Translations under genes and position numbers: made by a program
Assembly (NCBI GenBank): GCA_020435335.1
Contig: JAGQZT010000047.1
Span: forward strand, 1-45,127
Source: Flavobacteriales bacterium
GTDB lineage: Bacteria; Bacteroidota; Bacteroidia; Flavobacteriales_E; Vicingaceae
Length of the DNA: 45,127 bases
Direction: 5' to 3'
Notes under the pieces: generated by a model
The model's input: the letters and a program-made list of their open reading frames with translations, nothing else
Databases searched by the model: none
Told to the model about the DNA's origin: nothing
Shown here: positions 8,221 to 16,202 of the stretch, one piece after another
Position numbering within the stretch: position 1 is the stretch's first letter
Layout of the letters: every line of letters begins with the position of its first letter

Positions 8221-8253
8221 AAAAAAGCCGTGTAAAACTATACACGGCTTTTT
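8221..8253 (-). terminator. Intrinsic terminator of the ferredoxin gene
   Basis: A 13-bp perfect inverted repeat (8222-8234 and 8241-8253; minus-strand stem AAAAAGCCGTGTA) with a 6-base loop. On the minus strand it is followed by six T (8226-8221). It stands between the ferredoxin stop (8278) and the TTG start at 8203 of the next gene. Confidence 0.85.
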
Positions 8254-8277
8254 ATAGCGAATATTGTACCATCTTCA

Positions 8278-8625
8278 TTAAAGATGTAAACGTTCTTTTT
8301 TAGCCAACAGCTCTTCCTCGCTCTCACGGATGTTTTCGTCGTCTACACAACAATCAACCGGACAAACGGCAGCACATTGAGGTTCGTCGTGAAAACCTTT
8401 ACATTCCGTACACTTGTCAGGAGAAATGAAATAATAATCCATACTGATCGGTTCCTGAGTGGCGTCCGCATCTACAGAAGTTCCGCTCATTAACATATAA
8501 TTACCGCTAACATCCGTGCCATCGCTCATTCTCCATTCATCACCACCTTCATAGATCGCATTGTTCGGACATTCCGGTTCGCAAGCCCCGCAATTGATGC
8601 ATTCGTCTGTAATAATAATTGCCAT
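8278..8625 (-). CDS. Ferredoxin with two [4Fe-4S] clusters
   Basis: A 115-residue cytoplasmic electron carrier. The first cluster motif is CINCGAC with a fourth cysteine four residues on (Cys9, 12, 15, 19, then Pro). The second set is Cys72, Cys75, Cys84 and Cys88-Pro with an extra Cys92, i.e. CTEC, an eight-residue loop, then CAAVCP. An insert of about 45 residues separates the clusters ([18 protein letters not shown] and following), resembling the dicluster ferredoxins annotated as 4Fe-4S dicluster proteins in Bacteroidota. It is divergent from the acyl-CoA reductase gene with a shared 46-base promoter region, which suggests, by inference only, a functional link. Its own terminator follows. 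Confidence 0.9.
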   Translation of the reverse strand: MAIIITDECINCGACEPECPNNAIYEGGDEWRMSDGTDVSGNYMLMSGTSVDADATQEPISMDYYFISPDKCTECKGFHDEPQCAAVCPVDCCVDDENIRESEEELLAKKERLHL

Positions 8626-8638
8626 TGCTTTAAAGTTT

Positions 8639-8646
8639 TATGTTTG
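8639..8646 (+). promoter_or_regulatory. -7 element of the acyl-CoA reductase gene
   Basis: TATGTTTG matches TAnnTTTG exactly, 25 bases before the ATG at 8672. A TTG at 8619-8621 lies 17 bases upstream, slightly short for a -33 element. It overlaps the leader of the divergent ferredoxin gene. Confidence 0.55.
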
Positions 8647-8657
8647 TAATTTCGCTG

Positions 8658-8665
8658 CAAAGATA
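8658..8665 (-). promoter_or_regulatory. -7 element of the ferredoxin gene
   Basis: On the minus strand TATCTTTG (8665 to 8658) matches TAnnTTTG exactly and predicts a leader of about 25 bases before the ATG at 8625. With the plus-strand box at 8639 it forms a face-to-face promoter pair whose transcripts overlap. Confidence 0.55.
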
Positions 8666-8671
8666 ATTAAA

Positions 8672-9724
8672 ATGGAATTAGAAAAAAGGATAAATGCTTT
8701 TTCAAAGTTGGGGATGTTTCTCGGGCAGTTTGTTCACGGCATCGCAGAGCAGGAGCTGAGTGAGATCAATGCCCGGTTTTATGATGATTTTAATGCACTT
8801 ATCGACAGGCAGCGGGCATTCAATGCGTGGTTCGACAGGGAGAGTGTGTTGAAGGCAATCGGTGCGATTTCCGGTCAGCTGACCCCTGAAAAACTGAATG
8901 CTTGGCTGGCTCCCTATTCATTGCCTGAAGGTCATAAAACCATCGGTGTGATTATGGCCGGCAACATTCCGTTGGTAGGATTTCATGATTATCTGAGCGT
9001 GTTGATTGCCGGTCATAAACTACAGGCCAAATTATCGGCCGAGGACGGAACCTTGCTCAAAAAGGTTTCCGAGGTTTTAATGGAGATGGAACCTGCTTTT
9101 CAGGATCGGATTCAATTTGTGGAGCGTTTGAGTAGATTTGACGCGGTGATTGCCACGGGAAGCAATAACACGGCCCGTTATTTTAATCAGTATTTTGGGA
9201 AGTATCCGCACATCATTCGTAAGAACCGGAATTCGGTTGCTGTGATCCATGCTGATGATGAGGTTGAGGATATTAAAAAACTGGCTCCGGATGTGTTCGA
9301 TTATTATGGGTTGGGTTGCCGGAATGTGTCCAAATTATACCTTCCGGAAAATTTTCCCGTCAACCGGATTTTTGAAGCATTTTATGATTGGTCGGATGTT
9401 GTCGAAAATAATAAATATGTCAACAATTACGAGTACAACAAAGCGGTTTACCTGATGGGAAGCAATCAGTTGCTGGATAATAATTTCGTGTTGTTGAAAG
9501 AAGATTCGGGGTTGAGTTCTCCGGTTGGGGTGTTGCATTATGAGTATTACCGCAGTTTGAATGAATTGAAGCAACATTTGGCCTCCCTGAAAGATGATCT
9601 GCAGTGCATTGTTTCGGGCGACAAACATGCCGATGGCTACCTGAATTTTGGAGAGGCTCAGTGTCCTGCACTGAGCGATTATGCAGACGGCGTTGATACC
9701 ATAGCGTTCTTAAGCGCCCTCTGA
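8672..9724 (+). CDS. Acyl-CoA reductase, LuxC family
   Basis: A 350-residue member of the LuxC branch of the aldehyde dehydrogenase superfamily, which reduces acyl-CoA (or acyl-enzyme) to aldehyde with NADPH. Seen: nucleotide-binding strand TIGVIMAGNIPLVGFHDYLSV (about 90-110), AVIATGSNNTARYF (about 158-171), and the catalytic cysteine motif GLGCRNVSKLYLP with Cys216. I start at the ATG at 8672 (MELEKRINAF). The frame stays open to 8561, but that extension would lie antisense across the ferredoxin gene and upstream of the -7 box. No LuxE-like synthetase or LuxD is nearby; the physiological acyl substrate is unknown. The last 15 bases overlap the convergent gene. Confidence 0.8.
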   Translation: MELEKRINAFSKLGMFLGQFVHGIAEQELSEINARFYDDFNALIDRQRAFNAWFDRESVLKAIGAISGQLTPEKLNAWLAPYSLPEGHKTIGVIMAGNIPLVGFHDYLSVLIAGHKLQAKLSAEDGTLLKKVSEVLMEMEPAFQDRIQFVERLSRFDAVIATGSNNTARYFNQYFGKYPHIIRKNRNSVAVIHADDEVEDIKKLAPDVFDYYGLGCRNVSKLYLPENFPVNRIFEAFYDWSDVVENNKYVNNYEYNKAVYLMGSNQLLDNNFVLLKEDSGLSSPVGVLHYEYYRSLNELKQHLASLKDDLQCIVSGDKHADGYLNFGEAQCPALSDYADGVDTIAFLSAL

Positions 9725-11248
9725 TTGATTTTTCTTCCGGATGATCGCAGCGATGGGTTGTCCGGTCAAGTGACTGTCGATCCAGGCGAAGAAGTCAAAG
9801 AAATGCAGCGAAATGCTTTCGTTCGGATTGGTAACGATGTCTTCCAGCTTTGATTTTAATTCCCGGAAAGCCGTGTCCTTTTGTTTTTGAAACTCATACT
9901 CGTTTTTTACAGAAGCCTTGATGAATGCCAGGATGGTGGAGTCGAATTTGCTGATCGGGCGGATTTTCTTCAGGTTGCTCACGGATTCGTTGTACAGGTA
10001 GTTGATGGAGTCGTAGTTGCCTGCTTCAAAGTGTACGATCATGTTGATGATGTGGCCGTAGTAATAAATGTTGGAGGTAACATCATTCTTTTTAATGCTG
10101 TAATCGTTTAGAAATTCATTCAGCCAGTAGATCGACTCTTTGTATTTCTGGTTGAACAAATACATGATGGCTATATTCAGGTAAAAAAGCAGTTTGTTGA
10201 TCTCGTAGGTTTCCGAACCGTATTTTTTTAGTTCCCGGGTAATTTCAGGTAAAATTTTAAACCCTTTTTCTGCTTCTCCGATCTCACAATAAATCCCTAG
10301 TTCGTAGTTGCGGGTCACATTGAAAAGTAAGGCCTGATAAGCTTGCAGATTCTTAAACTGGGCATATATTTTGCGGAGGGTATTGCTGAAATCTCCGAAT
10401 TTTTTATTCATGGCCTGCATCAGTAGCAGGTTGTTCAATGCCAGGAAATATTCGTTGGATTTTAAGAGGTTCTTCCGGGGAGACTGTTCGATGATGTCGA
10501 TCAGTTCGATGTAACAATTGAGGCAGGCCGGAAAATTACCTTTGCTCATGTGGTACATGCCCATAAAGTTTAAAATATAGGCCTTATCATCGATGGTGTG
10601 TTCAGGTTTGACGTCAAACAGGCCTTCGGCGATCATCTCATCGTACTGGCTGATTTCCTTGTTGAGGGATGCGATGGCTTTGTTTTTTGATAGTAATAAC
10701 AGGTTGAACGTGTGGTACTTGTATTCCGTTTGCCGGGAATAATCCCGGATCACTTTTTGCTCGCTTTCCAAAATGGCCTTCAGTTTTTCCTGTGAGCGGT
10801 GCAGGTATTTGCCTTCTTCTTTTTCGATGAAGGATTCCCATTTCAGCAAACTCAGCAGGGCAATGTGATTGCTTTGCAGGGTGGCCAGTTTTTTGGCTTT
10901 GGTGATCAGCTTCATGCAGTTCTTGAAGAGCCTTTTCTGGTAAAGAATTTCAATTTCAATGATCAGGTTGTTCAATTCGATCGATTGGGAAGCACCGGAA
11001 TGAAAATTTCGCAGGTTTTTCAGGATTAAGGCATGCAGGCGCGTTTCGGCAACCGCTACATTCTCCTCCGAATTCAGCCGCAATTCTTTTTGAAGTTGCA
11101 TTTTCCCGATGTCAGGATTATTTTCAATGGCCTCAAACATCTTTACCAGTGTTTTGCTCGTCTTACTGGTACGCGCATGAATCTTAAAATACCGTTTTTC
11201 AGTTTTGGTAAGGGATAGAATAAGATCGGTTAGTTGTTGATTGATCAT
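9710..11248 (-). CDS. Large helical cytoplasmic protein of unknown function
   Basis: A 512-residue protein without signal peptide or membrane segment. I cannot assign a characterised family. The N-terminus (LTDLILSLTKTEKRYFKIHA) is basic and helical, and the segment with SEENVAVAETRLHALILKNLRNFH suggests a helical packing domain. From about residue 90 on the sequence is a succession of amphipathic helices resembling degenerate TPR repeats: YILNFMGMYHMSKGNFPACLNCY, LLFYLNIAIMYLFNQKYKESIYWL, YYYGHIINMIVHFEAGNYDSINYLY. Cys, Trp and Gly are scarce. It is probably a solenoid scaffold or regulator. It is transcribed alone, and its 3' end overlaps the acyl-CoA reductase gene tail to tail by 15 bases. 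Confidence 0.6.
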   Translation of the reverse strand: MINQQLTDLILSLTKTEKRYFKIHARTSKTSKTLVKMFEAIENNPDIGKMQLQKELRLNSEENVAVAETRLHALILKNLRNFHSGASQSIELNNLIIEIEILYQKRLFKNCMKLITKAKKLATLQSNHIALLSLLKWESFIEKEEGKYLHRSQEKLKAILESEQKVIRDYSRQTEYKYHTFNLLLLSKNKAIASLNKEISQYDEMIAEGLFDVKPEHTIDDKAYILNFMGMYHMSKGNFPACLNCYIELIDIIEQSPRKNLLKSNEYFLALNNLLLMQAMNKKFGDFSNTLRKIYAQFKNLQAYQALLFNVTRNYELGIYCEIGEAEKGFKILPEITRELKKYGSETYEINKLLFYLNIAIMYLFNQKYKESIYWLNEFLNDYSIKKNDVTSNIYYYGHIINMIVHFEAGNYDSINYLYNESVSNLKKIRPISKFDSTILAFIKASVKNEYEFQKQKDTAFRELKSKLEDIVTNPNESISLHFFDFFAWIDSHLTGQPIAAIIRKKNQSEGA

Positions 11249-11250
11249 GT

Positions 11251-11337
11251 TAGAACTGAAAATTATTTATAGATATCTATTGTTTTTTACTGTTAAATTG
11301 GTGGTAAAGGGTATTATTTTACAAATAGAACTGAAAA
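11251..11337. repeat. Short direct repeat in the 11249-11401 divergent promoter region
   Basis: TAGAACTGAAAA occurs at 11251-11262 and again at 11326-11337, with similar AT-rich flanks (next bases TTATT and ATATT). It lies between two divergent genes, about 75 bases apart, so the copies could be paired regulator sites. No exact TAnnTTTG is visible here; TATATTTA about 20 bases before the ATG at 11402 is one mismatch off. Confidence 0.3.
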
Positions 11338-11401
11338 ATATTAGCTAAAATTAGTTTATTTTTTTCGGTATTTAGAATATATTTATTGAAAAATTGAAAC
11401 T

Positions 11402-13675
11402 ATGAGACTACGATTGTTGCTTTTCATTGCGATTACGTTTTTTACTGCATCGTCCCAGGCCCAGGTATTCTGGACCGAAGATTTCGGTACCGGTTGTAAC
11501 CAGGGAACGTTGGCTAACGGCGCTTCTACTGCTAACGGAACCTGGACAGTTACCAGCACCGGAGCAAATCATGCACAGGCTAATGATTTTTATATCAGTG
11601 CTACAGAAGCTTTTATGGGAGCAGGAAACTGCGGTGACGGATGTTTGGGAACCGGAGGGACCAATAAAACCCTCCATGTGGCCAACGTTGCAGGGTCCCC
11701 GGCAAGTATCTTATGTCCTACAGGTGATTGTGGTGCCGCTTATGATGCTACCGTACAAACCAATAAAAGAGCGGAATCTCCGGTAATCAACTGTTCGGGT
11801 CAGTCTGCCATTACCTTATCGTTTGATTACATGACAATGGGTGAGGCCGGTAATGACGAATGCAATGTGTGGTACTTCGACGGAGCCACCTGGACCGCGA
11901 TCGTAACTCCCGTTCCTCAAACACAATGTTGCGGAGGTGCACCTTGTGGCTTATTTGTTCAGGGAGAATGGGCACCGGCTGCTTTTAGTATCGCCCTTCC
12001 TGCTTCAGCCAACAATAATCCCGGCGTGAGAATCGGTTTCGAATGGACCAACGACAATAATAACTCCGGTTCGGATCCTTCACTGGCGATCGATAACGTC
12101 ACGTTGAGCGGGACAAGCTCAGGTCCTGTGGCCAGCTTCAGTTCTTCCGATAGCACATTGTGTGTGGGCGACTGCATCAATTTTACGGATTTGAGTACGG
12201 GGTCACCAGTAGCCTGGACCTGGTATTTTCCGGGAGCGGCAACCACTACATCCAATGCGCAAAATCCAACGAACATTTGTTACAATACTGCCGGAACGTA
12301 CAACGTGTCACTCGTTGTCGACGACGGCTCATCAACCGATTCGCTCTACATGCCGAACTTCATTACGGTTAATCCGCCGCCGACCATTACGGCCAGTGCT
12401 TCTCCGGGAACAACCATTTGTTCCGGCGATATGGTTACCCTTACCGGAGGTGGAGGCGTATCTTATGTCTGGTCCGGAGGTGTAACTAATGGCGTGCCTT
12501 TTTCACCGGGAGCCACAACAACCTATACAGTTACCGGAACCGATGCCAACGGATGTACCAATACGGCTAACATCACCATTACGGTTAATACGTGCAGTAG
12601 CGTTACGGCCGGTATTAACCCAAGTACCACCACCATTTGTACGGGTGATTCCGTTGTCTTTACCGATGCTTCCTTTGGAGCTACCGGCTGGACCTGGGAT
12701 TTCGATCTAACCGCTCTAGGAGGTGCTACACCACCAACAGCCAATACACAAGGACCGCATACGGTATTCTTTAATAATCCCGGAACGTATACCGTTCAGC
12801 AAATTGTTACCGACGGTACCAATTCGGATACGACAACCGTTACGATCACGGTAAACAATTGTACCGCACCAACGGCAGGCATATCCATGGATGATGCGGA
12901 CGGGGAGATTTGTGTGAACAATTGCATCGACTTTAGCTACGATGCCGGATCGGGAGGAATTCCTACCACCATTAACTGGACGTTTGAAGGAGGAACCCCT
13001 GCAACTTATTCCAGCAACGACCCGAACGAAGTCATTACCGTCTGCTGGAACGATACCACCGGAACATTCAATGTCAGTATTACGGCCAGCAATGCCAACG
13101 GATCATCCAACACTTCAACTACAGTTGTTGTGCATGAGAAGCCTGTTGTTAATGCCGGATTAGATACCATTGTGATCATCGGCCAGAATGCCAATTTATC
13201 GGCTATAGCAACCGATACGGCCGGAAATCCGCTTTCGGGAGGAACTTACACCTGGAGCCCTTCAGGAAACCTGAGTTGTCCGAATTGCCAAAGTACGGTG
13301 GTTCTCGAAGCACTTCAGGCGGGAGTGTACACGGTAACCTATACCGATCAATACGGTTGCGTGGTTACCGATCAGGTGCTTGTCGATGTGGATGTGGCAC
13401 TCAATGTAGGTGTGCCTAGTGCATTCTCCCCGAACGGAGACGGAAGTAACGACATCCTGTACGTGAAGGGAACCCTTGTTATAGAAAGTATGCGGTGGGC
13501 CATCTACAACCGCTACGGTCAGAAAATATTCGAAACCACGGATAAGGACCAGGGCTGGGACGGAACACATAACGGAACGGAAGTAAATCCGGGTGTGTTT
13601 GTGTATTACCTCAATGTGATCTTTATCGGGGGCACTCAGCAAAACCTCAAAGGAAACGTAACATTAGTCAGATAA
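11402..13675 (+). CDS. T9SS-secreted PKD-repeat adhesin with gliding-type C-terminal domain
   Basis: A 757-residue cell-surface protein. A signal peptide (MRLRLLLFIAITFFTASSQAQ) is followed by a jelly-roll-like region (about 22-240, ending in DPSLAIDNVTLSG) and four Ig/PKD-like domains: about 242-324 with GDCINFTDLS and WTWYFPG, 328-398 with YTVTGTDANGC, 401-488 with GDSVVFTDAS and WTWDFD, and 491-583 with INWTFEGGTP. One further beta domain (about 585-668) holds TYTWSPSGNLSCPNCQ. The end, SAFSPNGDGSNDILYVKG through WAIYNRYGQKIFET and GWDG, is the gliding-motility-associated (type B) sorting domain. Cysteines at domain starts suggest disulfides. A PorP/SprF gene follows 17 bases later, its probable dedicated secretion partner, as for SprB/SprF in Flavobacterium. 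Confidence 0.9.
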   Translation: MRLRLLLFIAITFFTASSQAQVFWTEDFGTGCNQGTLANGASTANGTWTVTSTGANHAQANDFYISATEAFMGAGNCGDGCLGTGGTNKTLHVANVAGSPASILCPTGDCGAAYDATVQTNKRAESPVINCSGQSAITLSFDYMTMGEAGNDECNVWYFDGATWTAIVTPVPQTQCCGGAPCGLFVQGEWAPAAFSIALPASANNNPGVRIGFEWTNDNNNSGSDPSLAIDNVTLSGTSSGPVASFSSSDSTLCVGDCINFTDLSTGSPVAWTWYFPGAATTTSNAQNPTNICYNTAGTYNVSLVVDDGSSTDSLYMPNFITVNPPPTITASASPGTTICSGDMVTLTGGGGVSYVWSGGVTNGVPFSPGATTTYTVTGTDANGCTNTANITITVNTCSSVTAGINPSTTTICTGDSVVFTDASFGATGWTWDFDLTALGGATPPTANTQGPHTVFFNNPGTYTVQQIVTDGTNSDTTTVTITVNNCTAPTAGISMDDADGEICVNNCIDFSYDAGSGGIPTTINWTFEGGTPATYSSNDPNEVITVCWNDTTGTFNVSITASNANGSSNTSTTVVVHEKPVVNAGLDTIVIIGQNANLSAIATDTAGNPLSGGTYTWSPSGNLSCPNCQSTVVLEALQAGVYTVTYTDQYGCVVTDQVLVDVDVALNVGVPSAFSPNGDGSNDILYVKGTLVIESMRWAIYNRYGQKIFETTDKDQGWDGTHNGTEVNPGVFVYYLNVIFIGGTQQNLKGNVTLVR

Positions 13676-13679
13676 AAGC

Positions 13680-13685
13680 AGGAGG
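13680..13685 (+). promoter_or_regulatory. Strong Shine-Dalgarno site of the PorP/SprF gene
   Basis: AGGAGG ends 7 bases before the ATG at 13693. A perfect, well-spaced Shine-Dalgarno sequence is exceptional here; I saw no other comparable site before a start codon in the window. It lies just after the adhesin stop and could set the adhesin-to-porter ratio. Confidence 0.75.
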
Positions 13686-13692
13686 AAGAACA

Positions 13693-14718
13693 ATGAAAAA
13701 ACTAACCATCATATTATTCGGCATGCTCTTATCCGGTATGCCTGTATTCGCACAACAGGATGTCCATTTTTCTCAATTCTTTTCGTCACCGTTAACATTG
13801 AACCCGGCAAGTGCGGGGATTTTCGATGGCGATATGCGGGCGATCATGAACTACAGGAATCAATGGAGCTCCATCAGTGAGCCTTATGTGACCATGGCTG
13901 CTTCGGTCGATTTTCCGGTGTTGCGGAAGATCAACAACGGCATGTTCGGCATGGGGATTAATTTCTTTAAGGATGCGGCCGGTGTTTCCAAACTGGGAAC
14001 AACCAATGTCGGCTTATCATTGGCTTATCATCTCGATATCAGCGGCGGACAAAAAAACAATTATTTGTCTGTAGGATTTCAGGGAGGAATGGTGCAGCGT
14101 AGCATGAGCCTGGGCAACCTGACCTGGGATGAGCAATGGAATGGTGTTACATTCGATCAGCAAATCGCAACCGTAGATCAACTGGGAGCCACCTCGGCGA
14201 GTGTTTTCGATATGGGAACAGGTCTGCATTGGTATTACATGCCAAAACAGAACATGAATATTTTTTCAGGAATATCGCTGTTTCACATCACGTCGCCGGA
14301 TATCGGATTCAATGGCGAAAGCCCGCTATTGAAAAAGTTTACCTGGCATGGCGGAGCCGAGATTCCTGCCGGAGACGATATCTCGATCTTGCCGAATGCC
14401 GTGTTCGTGAAGCAAGGCCCGAATCGCTACATGGATCTTGGCGCCGAAGTCAAAGTCTTTTTACAGGAAAGAACCAAATTTACCAACTTTAGGAATCCGA
14501 TGTATGTAACCATAGGACCGTATCTTCGCTTAGGTGATGCGCTATACCTGGTTAGCCGGTTCAACTGGAATGGGCTTGCCGTGGCAATTAGTTATGATTT
14601 CAACATGTCTGGGCTTACAACGGCAACGGGAGGTAATGGTGCGTATGAGCTGATGCTGGGATATACGGCTAACCTCAATGCCAATCCGACCCGCGGACAT
14701 AGTGTAAGGTTTCATTAA
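13693..14718 (+). CDS. PorP/SprF family type IX secretion outer-membrane protein
   Basis: A 341-residue outer-membrane beta-barrel of the PorP/SprF family, whose members are needed for export or anchoring of specific T9SS cargo with type B C-terminal domains. Seen: signal peptide KLTIILFGMLLSGMPVFAQ; the family opening QDVHFSQFFSSPLTLNPASAG (about 22-42); the RNQWSSISEPYVTMAASVD motif (about 56-74); repeated amphipathic strands ending in aromatic residues; and a terminal region MLGYTANLN. It is the partner of the adhesin immediately upstream and starts with an AGGAGG ribosome-binding site. Its TAA is directly followed by the stop codon of the convergent gene, with no base between. Confidence 0.9.
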   Translation: MKKLTIILFGMLLSGMPVFAQQDVHFSQFFSSPLTLNPASAGIFDGDMRAIMNYRNQWSSISEPYVTMAASVDFPVLRKINNGMFGMGINFFKDAAGVSKLGTTNVGLSLAYHLDISGGQKNNYLSVGFQGGMVQRSMSLGNLTWDEQWNGVTFDQQIATVDQLGATSASVFDMGTGLHWYYMPKQNMNIFSGISLFHITSPDIGFNGESPLLKKFTWHGGAEIPAGDDISILPNAVFVKQGPNRYMDLGAEVKVFLQERTKFTNFRNPMYVTIGPYLRLGDALYLVSRFNWNGLAVAISYDFNMSGLTTATGGNGAYELMLGYTANLNANPTRGHSVRFH

Positions 14719-16167
14719 TTATTTTTCGTAAGCGCCCAGATCAGGAGGGGTCCCTCTGGGATTACCTTCCTTGTCGAAGGCTACGCCGCTCGCAAATCCG
14801 GCGCCGATCGCAGGCGATCCCGAAGCCAGATGATAGTCGTGGTTCACTTCATCCAGAAATACGCCGCCCGGGTTAATGATCATGCTGTTGTAAGCAGACC
14901 CCGAGGTGCTGTTGGTGGTATGCAGAATGCAGTGATTGAACTTAAAGTTGATGTTTCCCGGCGATAACTTGTCAAAGTCAAATTCCACGTCCACGTTGCC
15001 GTCGATGATGCAGTTATAAAAATTAGCCGAATCAATATCTCTGACCTGTGTTGCACTGTTAATGTCTACGTAGTAGTTCTGCAGAAAAATAGCCGGGGTT
15101 TGGCGCGTTCCGCTGCTCCAGAAGTTGGCTATGGTCGTATGGTTAAACTGGTATTCGCCGCCTCCGGTAACCAGCAGGTTGTACTGTCCGGCATTGGTGA
15201 TCACCGAATTGGTGTCGGTAATCCGGTAATTTCTGGCCAGTATTCCCACTCCGGAGTGGTTGTGGATTTCACAGTTGTTTAAACGCAATTTATTGGTGCT
15301 GGTCGGAGCCGTGGCATTGAAAGGTAAGGTTTCCGCCTGAATGCCAATGAAGGCATTCTTGATGATGGCATAGTTAAAAACATTGTCGGCACTTCCTTCG
15401 TTGATCCAGATGCGGTCCCATTGACCGGGAACGTCCTGCCAGTCGAATTCCAGACGGGTTCCCTGAAAAGTAACAGGATCAGTTTGAGTGCCGTTTACCA
15501 CGATGTTTCCGCCTTCGTACACCCAGATTCCCGAGTTGTTGTGCAGGTGAACACGAACACCGGCATCAATGGTCAGTTTGTCGTTGGCGTCGAGGGTCAG
15601 GTAGCCGCCATAGATCACGTAAGGTTTGTCATTGGTCCAGGTGGAATCCAGCGGTCCGGCAGAAGTGTCCCGGTCGAGGTAAACTACCGGAATGCCGATG
15701 GCAGAGCGGTTGGCCACATAGTAATGGGCGTTTTGACCCCAGGCGATCATTTTTACTTGCTGGTGGTTTCCGTTGGTGATGAAGTTGATCTTGTCTTCAA
15801 CCACGAAGGGAGACAGGACATTGTTCGGATCTATCGTAACCTCCATAAAGAGGAAAAGGCTGTCACGGCCTTCAATGCGAACGTTTTTATGAGAGTTTCC
15901 GGGAATCCCGTCCACGTTGATCCTGAACTGCGAATTGCCTCCGCCTTCTACGTAAATATCAGAAATGATGATGGCATCTTTGCTGCGGTTGTAGATTTTC
16001 ATTTTCTTGGTTGTGGAACCGAAGGTGGTAAAAACGGTATCAAACAGTACGCTGTCGGCAGAAAAGGTCAGTTTGTCGCTCGAGCTGGTGCTGATGTCAT
16101 CTTTTCTGCAGGAATAAAAAATGGCAGTCAGGATGAGGGTGAATATGATACTATAGAGTAAGCGCAT
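14719..16167 (-). CDS. Lipoprotein with a right-handed beta-helix
   Basis: A 482-residue lipoprotein: hydrophobic signal LLYSIIFTLILTAIFYSC, with lipidated Cys20 and an Arg-Lys-Asp start to the mature chain. Residues about 30-150 look like a beta-sandwich (SVLFDTVFTTFGSTTKKMKIYNRS, typical of Ig-like domains). About 185-440 reads as a parallel beta-helix with recurring short strands and Asn-rich turns (IYGGYLTLDANDKLTIDAGVRVHLHNNSGIWV, LRLNNCEIHNHSGVGILARN). The end, GSPAIGAG and then GTPPDLGAYE, is the ending common to choice-of-anchor beta-helix proteins. It is a surface or periplasmic protein, perhaps glycan-binding (inference). It follows the ABC exporter gene on the same strand after 35 bases. 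Confidence 0.75.
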   Translation of the reverse strand: MRLLYSIIFTLILTAIFYSCRKDDISTSSSDKLTFSADSVLFDTVFTTFGSTTKKMKIYNRSKDAIIISDIYVEGGGNSQFRINVDGIPGNSHKNVRIEGRDSLFLFMEVTIDPNNVLSPFVVEDKINFITNGNHQQVKMIAWGQNAHYYVANRSAIGIPVVYLDRDTSAGPLDSTWTNDKPYVIYGGYLTLDANDKLTIDAGVRVHLHNNSGIWVYEGGNIVVNGTQTDPVTFQGTRLEFDWQDVPGQWDRIWINEGSADNVFNYAIIKNAFIGIQAETLPFNATAPTSTNKLRLNNCEIHNHSGVGILARNYRITDTNSVITNAGQYNLLVTGGGEYQFNHTTIANFWSSGTRQTPAIFLQNYYVDINSATQVRDIDSANFYNCIIDGNVDVEFDFDKLSPGNINFKFNHCILHTTNSTSGSAYNSMIINPGGVFLDEVNHDYHLASGSPAIGAGFASGVAFDKEGNPRGTPPDLGAYEK

Positions 16168-16202
16168 GGCTGTAAAGGTAGCTATTCATTTACGAATGGA
16201 TG

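Noticed and set aside
8204..8245. ATG at 8245 as start of the secreted protein ending at 7349
   Set aside because: The codon lies within the ferredoxin terminator hairpin, and the extra residues would displace the signal peptide.
8561..8671. Extended N-terminus of the acyl-CoA reductase from an ATG at 8561
   Set aside because: It would lie antisense over the ferredoxin start and upstream of the -7 box at 8639; the LuxC-like sequence begins at the ATG at 8672.
15421..16161. 246-residue plus-strand frame inside the beta-helix lipoprotein gene
   Set aside because: The minus-strand gene has a lipobox and recognisable domains; the plus frame has none.
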